In this document: in pieces, positions 1 to 8,758 of the stretch
Layout of the letters: each line of letters opens with the position of its first letter
How positions within the stretch are numbered: the stretch's first letter is position 1
Assembly (NCBI RefSeq): GCF_000807925.1
Contig: NZ_JRVC01000001.1
Coordinates: 186,001 to 250,000, forward strand
Length of the DNA: 64,000 bases
Reading direction: 5' to 3'
DNA from: Novosphingobium subterraneum
GTDB taxonomy: Bacteria > Pseudomonadota > Alphaproteobacteria > Sphingomonadales > Sphingomonadaceae
Position numbers and translations under genes: made by a program
The notes under the pieces: generated by a model
The model's database searches: none
Told to the model about the DNA's origin: nothing
The model's input: the letters and a program-made list of their open reading frames with translations, nothing else

Positions 1-15
1 GAGGAAGGGTCTACG

Positions 16-270
16 ATGAGCAAGACGACGAACAAGTTTGCACCGGAGGTTCGTGAGCGGGCCGTCCGCATGGTGCTGGACCACCAAGGCGACCATTCGT
101 CCCGCTGGGCGGCGATCACATCCATTGCCGAGAAGATCGGCTGTTCGGGGCACACGGTGCTAGAGTGGGTAAAGAAGACTGAGGTGAACAGCGGCAAACG
201 TGCTGGCGTTCCCACCGAACTGGGCGTCACCTCAAGGTTTGTTCGCCAGACAACGATTTCTCGGACATAA
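16..270 (+). pseudogene. IS3-family transposase OrfA, 3'-truncated
   Basis: The 84-residue frame begins with a good ribosome site (gaggaagg) and has the N-terminal helix-turn-helix of IS3-family OrfA (IS3 group proteins begin with a basic region, then [23 protein letters not shown] recognition helix). From about residue 68 (VPTEL) the sequence departs from the family: the leucine-zipper and C-terminal region are missing. The break lies at about 222-232, where the neighbouring Tn3-family unit begins, so this gene was probably cut by that insertion. No OrfB follows. Non-functional remnant; its 5' inverted repeat would lie outside the window. Confidence 0.75.
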
Positions 271-282
271 GCGGAACATGGG

Positions 283-3252
283 CTACGCTACACGCTTCAA
301 CCGCGCCATTGGCTCGTTGAGTGGGTGGAATTCACCTGCTGGAAGTCGCCTGGCCTGCTCCCAGAGGTAATCGCCGGTCAGACTGATGTGCGCCCAGCCC
401 ATCGGAGAAAGGTGCGCAAGCAGTGCCGCATCGAACGTCGTGCCGACAGCGTTGAGGTGCTGGGCGGCCCGGTCGAGATAGACCGTGTTCCAGTAGGAAA
501 TCGCCGCAATCAGCAGGTTCAGCCCAGATGCGCGAAATTCCTGATTTTCCAGCGAGCGATCGGTGAACCGACCCTGCCGGTTGGTATAGATGGCGGCGGC
601 AAGCGTATGCCTCGCCTCGCCTTTGTTGAGACCGGCCTGACAGGCACGTCGCAGTTCCGGTTGTTCAAGCCAATCGAGCGTGAACAAAGTGCGCTCGATA
701 CGGCCCAGTTCAGCCAATGCAAAATCCAGCCTGTTCTGGCGTTTGTAGGCGGCAAGTTTTCGCAAGATTACTGACGGCGCCACCGTGCCATCCTTGATTG
801 AGGCGACAATCCTGACGATGTCATCCCAATCGGCCTCGATCGCTGCCGTTTTGATGGTGCGGCCCATCAGATTTTCGATGCCCTTGTATGTCGATGGCGC
901 AGCGATCGAACCCAGCTTGCGGTCGCCAATATCGCGCAGCCGGGGCGCGAAGCGGAACCCGAGTAGGTGGCAGAGTGCGAAAACATGATCGGTGGCGCCG
1001 CCGGTATCGGTATAGTGCTCATGCAACGGAAGGTTGCCGGCGCCCAGGACAAGCCCGTCGAGCACGTAAGGCGCTTCACCTGCCGTCGCGGACATGATCC
1101 GTGATCCGAATGATGCGAAGTGATCGGAAAGGTGAGAATAGATTTTCACGCCAGGTTCGGCGCCATATTTGGCATTGACGTCCGCCGCCCCTGAACGGCT
1201 CCGCCCCGACCGGAAGAACTGGCCATCGGACGACGAACTGGTGCCAGCGCCCCAATGCCGCGCGAAGGGTAATTCGTGATGGGCTGAGATGATCATGGCC
1301 AGCGCGGCCTGATAGTTCTCGGGTGAAAGATACCAGTTGTGGGTCCATGCGAGTTGGGCATAGCTGACGCCTTCGCTGGCATTGGCCATCCGCTCCAGCC
1401 CGAGGTTGGTGCCATCAGCCAGAATTGCGGCGAGTACCGTGCTGGGGTTGTCGTGCTCCTTGCCTGAGCGCAGGTCACGGAATGCGTTCAAAAAACCAGT
1501 GCGTTCGGCGACTTCAAGCAGCAGCTCGGTGATGCGCACGCGGGGAAGCAGGGTATCGAGCTTGCGATCGAGGGCTTCAGCTTCCGGTGGGGTGACAGGC
1601 GGCATTTGCTGAAGCTTGAGCCGGTCTCGTTCGAGCGACACTCCCTCAAGCTTGTTTGTTTTCAACTGCTTGGCAAATCGGCGCAGCCGCCAGTCAAGAT
1701 TTCGTGCCCGGTCAGCGAGGTAGGATGCAGCATTTGAATCGAACGGAAGCACATCCGCCACTTTGGCGGCGTCGCGCCGACCCAGCAAATAGGCATCGAA
1801 GCGCTGATAGTTGCGGGTTCCCTCGATCCATACATCACCGGCGCGCAAACGATCACGCAAGGTTGCCATGATCGCAATTTCATAACGTCGGCGGTCGATA
1901 CGGCCGCTTTCGGTGATGAGACGCTTCCACTGCCGATTGGGGAATGGCAGTGGAACGCCATCGGGAAGGTCGCGCGACTTTCGTGTGTTCGCATCGCGAA
2001 TGACATCGATGGCTTTGATCAGTGCCGTCCCTGTTCCAGACGCCTTGAAGGTGAAGGCGTCCAGAAATGCCGGGCTGAAACGCCGTAGCGTGGCGTAACG
2101 CTCGGTTGCCGTTACCAGTGCGTCCTCGCCGGCAAGATCAGCAAGGGCATCTACTTGGGCCTTTGCCGCAACAAGCCGGTGCCAGCCCACCGCTTCGTCA
2201 ATCAATTCGAGCGGATCGCCGCCATTCTGGACAGCCTCATCAAGTGCTGTAATCGTGGCGCCAAACAGCCGCATGAGTTGCCCCACCGACTGAATACTAT
2301 CTTGGTAGCGACGCTCGCGCCCACGCCGCGCGCGCGTGAACATGCCGCCGATAAGTCGGTCAAACATTTGGATCGCGGCATCGGCAAGTCTGGCCTCGAG
2401 GTCGATCACTGCGGCCGTCAACGTCGCCCGCCTGCGATTGACGCTGTAATCCGAAAGCAGGAATGCCGGTGCCACGCCGCCCTCGCGGACAAATTGGGCA
2501 AAGCGGAATTCCGGAATGGCGCCCCCAACTACCGGGTGGATACCTATGCCGCGAACATAGCGCAGGCGCTCAAGCAAGCCATTGATATTGGCCGCAGTCG
2601 GGGCTTCTTCGAAATTACGCAACCACGCCAGCGGTGTCATGCCGAAATCCGGGTTGTTGATTACGAGTTCGTCTAGCCGTGTCAGTTCAGCAGAGCTGAG
2701 GCCTTCGACGATTGCGGCTGCGGCAGCTTTGCGTGCGCGTGCCCGGCCAGCAAGACCGGCGCGTTCCAGTGTGTCGCCTGACGGAAGAATGAACCGCTCA
2801 CCCTTCAGGCCAACCATGAGGGCGCGAACAATCGGTTCACCTCTGTCTGTATACTCGGCGGCTTGCGCGGCAAGATTCAGGGCAAGTGCCAGGTCGCCGC
2901 GTCGAAACGGGCGTATGCCAAGATAACGCGCCACGAGATCGGCATGATCGGTACGGGTTTGCGCGCGCTGACCATATGCAGAGAAGGAGGAAGGATCGAC
3001 GAATAACTGTGCCGCGAGGTACTGAAGAATGACGTCGGGAAGCCCGATCTCGGGTTGCAGACCAAAGCCGGGATGTCGCATCAAAGCGATTTGTGCAGCC
3101 AGACCGAGTCGATTTGCTGGACCATAGCGGCGCCCAACCAATTCAACATCTTCCGCAGAAAGGGTATAATGCCCAATGATCGCGGTTTCTTGGACAGGAG
3201 GATCGAACAGGCGCCGGCGCTCGTCTCCGGTCAGAAGTCGGCGTCGTGCCAT
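283..3252 (-). CDS. tnpA: Tn3-family transposase TnpA (mer transposon)
   Basis: About 989 residues, the usual length for Tn3-family transposases that carry out replicative transposition. The N-terminal DUF4158-type DNA-binding region begins MARRRLLTGDERRRL, and the C-terminal DDE catalytic region contains the family motifs GTSSSSDGQFF and HYTDTGGATDHVFAL (two catalytic Asp) followed by the Glu-bearing helix region. The ATG at 3252 was chosen because the residues upstream in the frame do not resemble the family. The stop lies a few bases inside the proposed left end, as usual for tnpA. It is clearly different from the two other TnpAs in the window, so the three elements are of separate origin. 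Confidence 0.93.
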   Translation of the reverse strand: MARRRLLTGDERRRLFDPPVQETAIIGHYTLSAEDVELVGRRYGPANRLGLAAQIALMRHPGFGLQPEIGLPDVILQYLAAQLFVDPSSFSAYGQRAQTRTDHADLVARYLGIRPFRRGDLALALNLAAQAAEYTDRGEPIVRALMVGLKGERFILPSGDTLERAGLAGRARARKAAAAAIVEGLSSAELTRLDELVINNPDFGMTPLAWLRNFEEAPTAANINGLLERLRYVRGIGIHPVVGGAIPEFRFAQFVREGGVAPAFLLSDYSVNRRRATLTAAVIDLEARLADAAIQMFDRLIGGMFTRARRGRERRYQDSIQSVGQLMRLFGATITALDEAVQNGGDPLELIDEAVGWHRLVAAKAQVDALADLAGEDALVTATERYATLRRFSPAFLDAFTFKASGTGTALIKAIDVIRDANTRKSRDLPDGVPLPFPNRQWKRLITESGRIDRRRYEIAIMATLRDRLRAGDVWIEGTRNYQRFDAYLLGRRDAAKVADVLPFDSNAASYLADRARNLDWRLRRFAKQLKTNKLEGVSLERDRLKLQQMPPVTPPEAEALDRKLDTLLPRVRITELLLEVAERTGFLNAFRDLRSGKEHDNPSTVLAAILADGTNLGLERMANASEGVSYAQLAWTHNWYLSPENYQAALAMIISAHHELPFARHWGAGTSSSSDGQFFRSGRSRSGAADVNAKYGAEPGVKIYSHLSDHFASFGSRIMSATAGEAPYVLDGLVLGAGNLPLHEHYTDTGGATDHVFALCHLLGFRFAPRLRDIGDRKLGSIAAPSTYKGIENLMGRTIKTAAIEADWDDIVRIVASIKDGTVAPSVILRKLAAYKRQNRLDFALAELGRIERTLFTLDWLEQPELRRACQAGLNKGEARHTLAAAIYTNRQGRFTDRSLENQEFRASGLNLLIAAISYWNTVYLDRAAQHLNAVGTTFDAALLAHLSPMGWAHISLTGDYLWEQARRLPAGEFHPLNEPMARLKRVA

Positions 3253-3343
3253 TTTGCTCTCCCGCTGAGGCGAATTACAAAATTGACACCAAAGCGGCTT
3301 GCACTGGAGGGAGGCCATTCGTTGCCGGTTGATCCCCGAGCAA

Positions 3344-4762
3344 TCACCCGGCGCAGCAAGACAGTTTGGCGACATCCTTATCAAACGTTTGGGCCGCCAG
3401 TTTGAGGCCTTCCACAGTGGTCAGGTAAGGAAATATCGTTGCACCCAATTCCAGGGTGGTCATGCCGTGTTTGATCGCCAGCACCAGTGTCTGGATCGAA
3501 TCCGCGCCTTCGGGTGCCATGATCTGGCCGCCCAGCAAACGGTCGTTCGCCTTGTCGGCAATCAGTTTGATGAGACCCCGCGTATCGCGTGCTGCCAGTG
3601 CCCTTGGCACAGCATCGAGCGGGAGCAGCGAAACCTTGATGTCCAGGCCTTGCGCCCGTGCTGTCGTTTCAGTGAGGCCGGCGCTGGCGACTTGCGGGTC
3701 GGTGAAGACGACGGATGGCATGGAGGAATTGTCGTAGCGGTATTGGTTGCCCGTCACCGCGTTGCGCGCGGCCAGTTTTGCGCCATAGGCGGCCATGTAG
3801 ACGAACTGGTCCCGTCCCGTTACATCGCCCGCCGCGTAAATGCCTGGAACCGACGTTTCGAGGTGGTCATCGACGACGATTCCACCATTACGGGCAAGCA
3901 CTATGCCGCGCTCCTCCAGCCCAAGCCCGTCGCTATTGGGTCGGCGTCCGGTGGCGATGAGCACCTGTTCCGCCGCGACGGTGTCACAATGCCCCTCGCA
4001 GGTCAATTCGACCCCGCTCTGTGTTTGGGCGATACGCTGATAGCCGACACCTGCGCAAACCCGCACGCCCTCGGCTTCCAAATAGTTTTTCAGCGCGGCA
4101 CTCACTTCCGGGTCCATTTCGGGGAGCAGGCGGCTTCGGCAGCAGATGGTGACATCAACGCCCAGACGCGAAAACATCTGTCCCAGTTCTACCCCGATCA
4201 CCCCGCCACCGATCACCAGCAGCGATTTGGGCAAGCGATCCAGCGCCAGCGCCGATGTGCTGGTTAGGTAGGGCACGCTGTCCATCCCCGGAATCGGCGG
4301 CACGGCGGCGTGCGCACCCATCGCCAATATGACCTTGCCGACCTTCATGGGCGCATCGCCGACAATCAGCGCACCATCGGCAAAGCGTGCCTTGCCCTCG
4401 ATATAGCTCACACCTTCATAGGCGGGCAGCAGATCGACATATTTTTTTTGGCGCAGCGTCGTGACAAGATCGTCCTTCGACGCCGCCAATACGGACCAGT
4501 CATCCATCTGGACAGCGCCCCCAAGGCCGGGAAAGCGCGCGGCGGCAAGCCCACCATGCACCGCTTCGGCGGCGCGGATCAGCGTCTTGGAAGGAACGCA
4601 GCCAACATTGACACAGGTGCCGCCAATCGTGCCGTGACCGACGAGCGCCACTTTCGCGCCCAGATCGGCAGCGGCGATCGCGGCGGAGAACCCGGCAGAA
4701 CCCGCGCCGATGACGGCAACGTCAAATCCTTCCTGCCCGGGGCGGTTGCAACAGTCGTTCAT
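3344..4762 (-). CDS. merA: Mercuric reductase MerA, short form without N-terminal HMA domain
   Basis: Cytoplasmic NADPH-dependent FAD flavoprotein reducing Hg(II) to volatile Hg(0). At 472 residues it has the pyridine nucleotide-disulfide oxidoreductase fold only: FAD-binding GAGSAGFSAA near residue 20, redox pair C50/C55 in GGTCVNVGC, the NAD(P) motif GGGVIGVE, and the C-terminal vicinal pair C469-C470 (SCCAG) that takes Hg(II) from the partner subunit. The separate NmerA heavy-metal domain of longer enzymes is absent; only a CC pair at residues 4-5 precedes the core. Last gene of a merTPA operon; ends 92 bp before tnpA. Confidence 0.95.
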   Translation of the reverse strand: MNDCCNRPGQEGFDVAVIGAGSAGFSAAIAAADLGAKVALVGHGTIGGTCVNVGCVPSKTLIRAAEAVHGGLAAARFPGLGGAVQMDDWSVLAASKDDLVTTLRQKKYVDLLPAYEGVSYIEGKARFADGALIVGDAPMKVGKVILAMGAHAAVPPIPGMDSVPYLTSTSALALDRLPKSLLVIGGGVIGVELGQMFSRLGVDVTICCRSRLLPEMDPEVSAALKNYLEAEGVRVCAGVGYQRIAQTQSGVELTCEGHCDTVAAEQVLIATGRRPNSDGLGLEERGIVLARNGGIVVDDHLETSVPGIYAAGDVTGRDQFVYMAAYGAKLAARNAVTGNQYRYDNSSMPSVVFTDPQVASAGLTETTARAQGLDIKVSLLPLDAVPRALAARDTRGLIKLIADKANDRLLGGQIMAPEGADSIQTLVLAIKHGMTTLELGATIFPYLTTVEGLKLAAQTFDKDVAKLSCCAG

Positions 4763-4799
4763 TGCTTATCGCTTTCTTGAGGCGCTGGCGGCGCCCCGC

Positions 4800-5129
4800 T
4801 CAGTTTTGAATAGCGCGCGCCGGATAACCCGCGTTGGTTGATGCAGCGGCAATCGCAGCAGCATTGGTGCGGCGCGGGTTATAGGTTGCGCGCGCGGTCT
4901 TGGCTGCGAAATCGACCGTGACCGCCGTTACCCCGGCGACGCCTTCCATCGCCTTCTTCACGGTGATCGGGCAGGTGGCGCAGGTCATGTTCTCTATGGC
5001 AAAGGTGGTTTGCTTCTGAGCGGTTGCGGTAGCCGCGGGGCGATCTTGCGCCGTGCCACTAACTGCATAGGCGACCCCGCCGCCAGCCATAGCCAGCACG
5101 GCCATAGCGATACATACTGTCTTTTTCAT
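4800..5129 (-). CDS. merP: Periplasmic mercury-binding protein MerP
   Basis: 109 residues: an N-terminal signal peptide (KK, hydrophobic stretch, cleavage near AYAVSG) followed by an HMA domain with the metal-binding pair C50/C53 in MTCATC. In the mer system MerP binds Hg(II) in the periplasm and passes it to MerT in the inner membrane. It sits between merT (12 bp upstream) and merA (37 bp downstream) on the same strand, so it is the second gene of the operon driven from the promoter at 5572-5602. The pre-domain linker, rich in Ala and Thr, is a little longer than in Tn21 MerP. Confidence 0.92.
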   Translation of the reverse strand: MKKTVCIAMAVLAMAGGGVAYAVSGTAQDRPAATATAQKQTTFAIENMTCATCPITVKKAMEGVAGVTAVTVDFAAKTARATYNPRRTNAAAIAAASTNAGYPARAIQN

Positions 5130-5141
5130 GGGTATTTCCTT

Positions 5142-5537
5142 TCAATAGAACCAGGGTGCCCACCAGTCGATGGTGAGCGCCAGGATGGCGACGGCAAGGC
5201 CCAGCCACAGCACCGCCTTGGTGGTCCAAGCCGATTGTGGACGAGCGCAGTAGGAACCGTCTTCACAGGGCGGTTTCGGCTTGAAATAGACATGCCAGAA
5301 GCCGTAGCCGAGCAGCGCGAGCGTTACGCCTGCGACATAGGGCTTGTAAGGTTCGAGCGCCGTCAGGTTGGCGATCCACGCGCCGGAAATTCCGAGCATA
5401 ACCAACAGTAGCGGGACGACGCAGCAAGCCGAGGCGAGCCCCGCGCCGATCAATGCGCCCGCCGCAACCCAGTTTGCCTGCTTCGGCTCGTGGTTTTCGG
5501 TGAGGGCTGGCTGTCCCGCTTCCGGCGTTGAGACCAT
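5142..5537 (-). CDS. merT: Mercuric ion transporter MerT
   Basis: 131 residues with three predicted membrane helices, as in classic MerT. The first helix carries the vicinal pair C38-C39 (SACCVV) that receives Hg(II) from MerP, and the cytoplasmic loop between helices two and three holds a second cysteine pair (PPCEDGSYC), which hands the ion to MerA. The ATG at 5537 is used; upstream in-frame codons run back through the operator and into merR's 5' end and cannot be coding. First gene of merTPA. Confidence 0.93.
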   Translation of the reverse strand: MVSTPEAGQPALTENHEPKQANWVAAGALIGAGLASACCVVPLLLVMLGISGAWIANLTALEPYKPYVAGVTLALLGYGFWHVYFKPKPPCEDGSYCARPQSAWTTKAVLWLGLAVAILALTIDWWAPWFY

Positions 5538-5571
5538 GGCTTGAATCCCTTGTTCCAACTGAGTGATTCGC

Positions 5572-5602
5572 AGTGTAGGCTCTGTAGCCACTACAGACTC
5601 AA
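5572..5602 (-). promoter_or_regulatory. merT promoter with MerR operator
   Basis: Read on the minus strand: -35 TTGAGT, a 19-bp spacer, -10 TACACT. The long 19-bp spacer is the hallmark of MerR-controlled promoters, where activated MerR twists DNA to align the boxes. A perfect dyad CTGTAG-TGG-CTACAG (5582-5596) lies in the spacer. The merR start (5614) lies just beyond on the other strand, so this operator controls both divergent transcripts. Confidence 0.9.
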
Positions 5603-5613
5603 GAGGTATTTTC

Positions 5614-6036
5614 ATGGAGCAACAGGTCGGCATCTTGCGTGCCCAGCTTGCCCGGAAAACAGGCTGCAATCTCGAAACCATCCGCTATTACGAGAAGGTG
5701 GGATTGCTGCCGGGGCCGCCTCGCAGTTCCAACGGCTACCGCGTCTATTCGCCGGAACTGGTGCAAAGGTTGCAGTTCATCCTGCGCGCGCGCGACCTTG
5801 GCTATGCAATGGATGACATACGGTCATTGTTGTCGCTCACCGATACCGGTGCACAAACCTGCGCGGAGGTTATGGCGAGAACCGAACTCCACCTTGAAGA
5901 TGTCCGCCGCCGCATTGCAGATTTGCAGAAGATAGAGGTGACGCTGGCGACCACGTTAGCCAGATGCACTGGAGATGACGTTGCCGAATGTCCCATCCTG
6001 GAAGCACTCCAGTTTTTACCCCATCAAGGCAATTGA
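5614..6036 (+). CDS. merR: Mercury-responsive regulator MerR
   Basis: 140 residues. N-terminal winged helix-turn-helix with the family signature NLETIRYYEKVGLLP, then the dimerisation helix. The three Hg(II)-binding cysteines are in place: C83, C118 and C126 (TCAEV, ARCTGDDVAECP). Represses and, with Hg(II), activates the divergent merTPA promoter through the 19-bp spaced operator directly upstream. Start ATG at 5614; the longer open frame would overlap the operator. Confidence 0.95.
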   Translation: MEQQVGILRAQLARKTGCNLETIRYYEKVGLLPGPPRSSNGYRVYSPELVQRLQFILRARDLGYAMDDIRSLLSLTDTGAQTCAEVMARTELHLEDVRRRIADLQKIEVTLATTLARCTGDDVAECPILEALQFLPHQGN

Positions 6037-6099
6037 CGCCATCTTTGAGGGATTTGATTTTGTGATGTCAGCTTGGAGTATAGCCTAACCGGACGTCAG

Positions 6100-6190
6100 G
6101 ATGCAGCGGCGGTTTCTGTCAGGATAGGGTTATGGCAAGCATTTATTGACGCATGTTCCGCCGTGTCATAGAATTCAACCTGACATTTTG
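6100..6190. other. Probable res (resolution) region of the mer transposon
   Basis: AT-richer stretch between merR and tnpR, the usual place for res. It contains an inverted repeat TGTCA-N12-TGACA at 6164-6185 and related TGTCAGG / GTCAGG motifs upstream, resembling resolvase subsites. Subsite limits cannot be fixed by eye. Confidence 0.5.
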
Positions 6191-6203
6191 ACCGGAGGCG
6201 GCG

Positions 6204-6764
6204 ATGAAAGGCCAGAGGATCGGTTACGTCCGGGTGAGCACATTCGATCAGAATGTCGATCGCCAGTTGGACGGGCAGTCGCTCGACCGGATTTTCACCG
6301 ACAAGGCATCGGGCAAGGACATCAACCGCCCCGAACTCGATGCCATGCTCGCCTTCGCCCGCGAGGGTGACACCGTCGTGGTCCACAGCATGGATCGATT
6401 GGCGCGTAATCTCGACGATCTGCGCAAACTGGTTCAGTCCCTCACCAAAAGAGGCGTCCGGATCGAGTTCGTGAAGGAAAGCCTGGCCTTCTCGGGCGAG
6501 GATTCCCCGATGGCCAACCTGATGCTCTCGGTCATGGGTGCGTTCGCCGAATTCGAGCGCGCCCTGATCCGGGAGCGGCAGCGCGAAGGCATTGCGGTCG
6601 CCAGACAACGCGGTGCTTATCGCGGGCGGAAACGTTCCCTCTCCGACGAAATGGTCGCCGAGCTGCACCGCCGTGTTGATGACGGCGAGCGCAAGGCCGT
6701 CATCGCCCGTGACCTGGGGATCAGTCGCGAAACCCTCTACCAGTATCTCCGCGCTGCCACCTGA
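6204..6764 (+). CDS. tnpR: Serine recombinase / resolvase TnpR
   Basis: 186 residues. N-terminal serine-resolvase catalytic domain (IGYVRVST with the catalytic Ser, then MDRLARNLDDL and the EFERALIRERQREGI helix) followed by a C-terminal Hin-type helix-turn-helix (VIARDLGISRETLYQYLR). Resolves cointegrates formed during replicative Tn3 transposition by acting on a res site, here probably the segment just upstream. It is on the opposite strand from its tnpA and separated from it by the mer genes. Confidence 0.93.
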   Translation: MKGQRIGYVRVSTFDQNVDRQLDGQSLDRIFTDKASGKDINRPELDAMLAFAREGDTVVVHSMDRLARNLDDLRKLVQSLTKRGVRIEFVKESLAFSGEDSPMANLMLSVMGAFAEFERALIRERQREGIAVARQRGAYRGRKRSLSDEMVAELHRRVDDGERKAVIARDLGISRETLYQYLRAAT

Positions 6765-6848
6765 GCCGGTTTCACCCAGCCTCGCTCACCCTTAGGCTTG
6801 TCTGATTGATACGACCAATGTCACGTCTCTTGAATTGCTTGAATCATA

Positions 6849-7943
6849 TCAATGAGGATTGGAGGTCTCCTTCGTCAAACGAATGGCAAGAGCGCGACCG
6901 ATTGCCGCTGCGGCGACTGGCTGGACGGCGCTTGGCGGAAATGGTGCAACCGAACTAGCATTGATCTCGCAAAGCGCATAGGAGCCATCGCTGATGGCTT
7001 CACCAGGGCGAAATAGGAAGTCGGCGTCCCAAAGAAGCGGAAGATCGTGGTCGGCGATCGACAGCAACCTTTGCATCTCTGGAATCCAGCGATCCTCCAT
7101 CGCTTTCCGTAAGGCTGCGAAGCGCGTCACCTCCGGTCCGAACATGGCGCGGCCCATCGGCTGTGGGGTTGACGACGTTGTATCAATGGCCGTTGGCGTC
7201 ATCAGCGCAGTGATCAGGTTGTGCCCAAAGCCAACCACTCGGTGCCCGCACACGTAGCAGCGGACCATGCCCTCGGACGACTGCGGCTGATAAGCCTGAT
7301 CGATCAGCACGCCGCCGTCGTTTAGAAACGGCACCCACCTTTCCAAGCACTCGGCTAGGCTGATGCGCTCCGATTTGCTTCCTTGGCGGGCCTCTTGAAC
7401 TTTCACCGACGTTTTCAAAGCCGGAGCGTTTCCCGCTTCGTCTAGTTGGACACGCCATACATTCCTGCCGCCGTTGCCGTAGTTCGGCTTCAGCACGCGC
7501 GGGCCTGCGGCAAGATGTTCGGGGAAACGAGCGCGAAGGCCTTCAGCGTCCACGTATCGATCGACATCGCTGCCCCATTCCATGGATCGCGTTGTGTAGA
7601 GCACTTCCTTGACGCCGATTTTGGCGATCACGTCAGGATGCGCGCTGACGACAACGCCGCACGCCGCGACTTCGCGCAGCATCGGGTCGAGCACCGAGCG
7701 GTCGCCTGAAATGTCCAACGGATTCACCCAGACCAGCACCGCGTCGAACGACAGCAACTCGTCACGAATGTCGCGAACCGCTTCGTCTCTGTACAGTACA
7801 GGCCTTGTGGTCGCCCCGAACGACCGCAAGGCTTGAACGATCGGCCACTGCCGAGCTTCATGAAAGCGATGCGTCCACTCGGCCGCTTGTCCGCGCCAAA
7901 GAAGAGCGATGTTCGGGCCGGATGTCACTGTTGCATCTCCCAT
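6849..7943 (-). CDS. ATP-grasp-like protein of the chromate locus (Cj0069-like)
   Basis: 364 residues. A pre-ATP-grasp region is followed by an ATP-grasp-like fold with a glycine-rich segment KPNYGNGGRNVWRV and a late acidic metal site (LWDADFLF, YALCEINASS). The substrate is unknown; ATP-grasp enzymes ligate a carboxylate to an amine or thiol. ATG at 7943 is preferred over the TTG at 7970 because an AAGGGGG ribosome site sits at the right distance. It is the last gene of a minus-strand set after a superoxide dismutase and chrA, so I infer a role linked to chromate or oxidative stress. Assignment to the Cj0069 family is from memory of similar proteins. Confidence 0.7.
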   Translation of the reverse strand: MGDATVTSGPNIALLWRGQAAEWTHRFHEARQWPIVQALRSFGATTRPVLYRDEAVRDIRDELLSFDAVLVWVNPLDISGDRSVLDPMLREVAACGVVVSAHPDVIAKIGVKEVLYTTRSMEWGSDVDRYVDAEGLRARFPEHLAAGPRVLKPNYGNGGRNVWRVQLDEAGNAPALKTSVKVQEARQGSKSERISLAECLERWVPFLNDGGVLIDQAYQPQSSEGMVRCYVCGHRVVGFGHNLITALMTPTAIDTTSSTPQPMGRAMFGPEVTRFAALRKAMEDRWIPEMQRLLSIADHDLPLLWDADFLFRPGEAISDGSYALCEINASSVAPFPPSAVQPVAAAAIGRALAIRLTKETSNPH

Positions 7944-8014
7944 CGGACCTGCCCCCTTTGTGGTCGCCAACTCAGGTGTCGCGCAGAAGTGGGTGTTGAT
8001 CCTCGGCGGACGGG

Positions 8015-8746
8015 TCAGCCGCCGCCGCGCAAAGCCGCGGCATAGCGGCGGTCGACCACTTCCCAGTCGATGTTGCGGAAGAAGGCGTCGACGTATTTGG
8101 CGGCGGCGGTGCCGTAATCCATGTGAAAACTATGCTCGTACATATCGAGCGCCAGCAGCGGCACGCCGGCGATTGCGCCGTGCATATGATCCCACGCCCA
8201 ATGGTTGTGCAGCGAGCGGGTGTGGAGATTGTAGACGAGCACGCACCAACCTGATCCGCCGGCAAGACTCATGCCGGTGCGGCGGAAGTCGGTCTCCCAG
8301 CGGTCGAACGAGCCGAACGCCGCGCCCAGCGCGTCGCGGATCGAGCCGGCTGCTTGACCGTTGCCGCCCAGCCCGTCGAAATAGATTTCATGGAGCACGA
8401 CCGAGCCGGTGCGGTGCAGCTCCTCGCGCTTGAGGCCGCCATAGACCACCGGCGGTAGGTCCGGGTCAGCGAGCGCGGCGGCAAGGCGTGTTTCGATCAT
8501 ATTCAACGCCTTGACCGAGCCGGCATAATTGTTCTCGTGGTGCGATGTGATCAGCCTTTCGGAGAGGCCGTGGAGCCTGGCGGGATCGAACCTGAGCGGC
8601 TTGATCTGATGATTGCCGGCGAATGCGAGGACATTCGTCGGCGCTGCGGTCGGCGTCTGCGCCGAGGCTTCGTTCATAGTCATGGCTGCGGCTCCAATGC
8701 CAAGAGTTGCGATTGCACTGCGTCGGGAAAATTGGTCGATCGTCAC
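8015..8746 (-). CDS. chrC: Fe/Mn superoxide dismutase with Tat-type signal (ChrC-like)
   Basis: 243 residues. The N-terminus has a twin-arginine motif (SRRSAIATLG) and an Ala-rich cleavage region ending ASA, so export as a folded metalloprotein is likely; the start is GTG. The mature part is an Fe/Mn superoxide dismutase: HHENNYAGSV, LHEIYFDGLGG and the metal-binding DMYEHSFHMDYG are present. Directly follows chrA (12 bp). In known chromate operons (chrBACF) chrC encodes such a dismutase, thought to remove superoxide made during Cr(VI) reduction. The gene seems intact although chrA is not. Confidence 0.88.
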   Translation of the reverse strand: MTIDQFSRRSAIATLGIGAAAMTMNEASAQTPTAAPTNVLAFAGNHQIKPLRFDPARLHGLSERLITSHHENNYAGSVKALNMIETRLAAALADPDLPPVVYGGLKREELHRTGSVVLHEIYFDGLGGNGQAAGSIRDALGAAFGSFDRWETDFRRTGMSLAGGSGWCVLVYNLHTRSLHNHWAWDHMHGAIAGVPLLALDMYEHSFHMDYGTAAAKYVDAFFRNIDWEVVDRRYAAALRGGG

Positions 8747-8758
8747 ACGTCACTCCCT

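Larger units (their letters stand above)
227..6764. mobile_element. Tn3-family mercury-resistance transposon (ends not fully resolved)
   Basis: A unit with tnpA at the left (minus strand), merA-merP-merT (minus), merR (plus), a res-like region and tnpR (plus) at the right. The left end is placed near 227 because the IS3 OrfA frame is interrupted there and a GGGCGTCACCTC sequence ending in TAAG follows, resembling Tn3-type ends. I could not find a convincing inverted copy of this end after tnpR (6765-6850), so the right terminus may be lost or diverged. Resistance genes lying between tnpA and tnpR is less usual than tnpA and tnpR being adjacent. Confidence 0.6.

Noticed and set aside
6765..6848. 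Possible right inverted repeat of the mer transposon (CCCTTAGG near 6790)
   Set aside because: It does not match the left end beyond a few bases, so I do not assign it.
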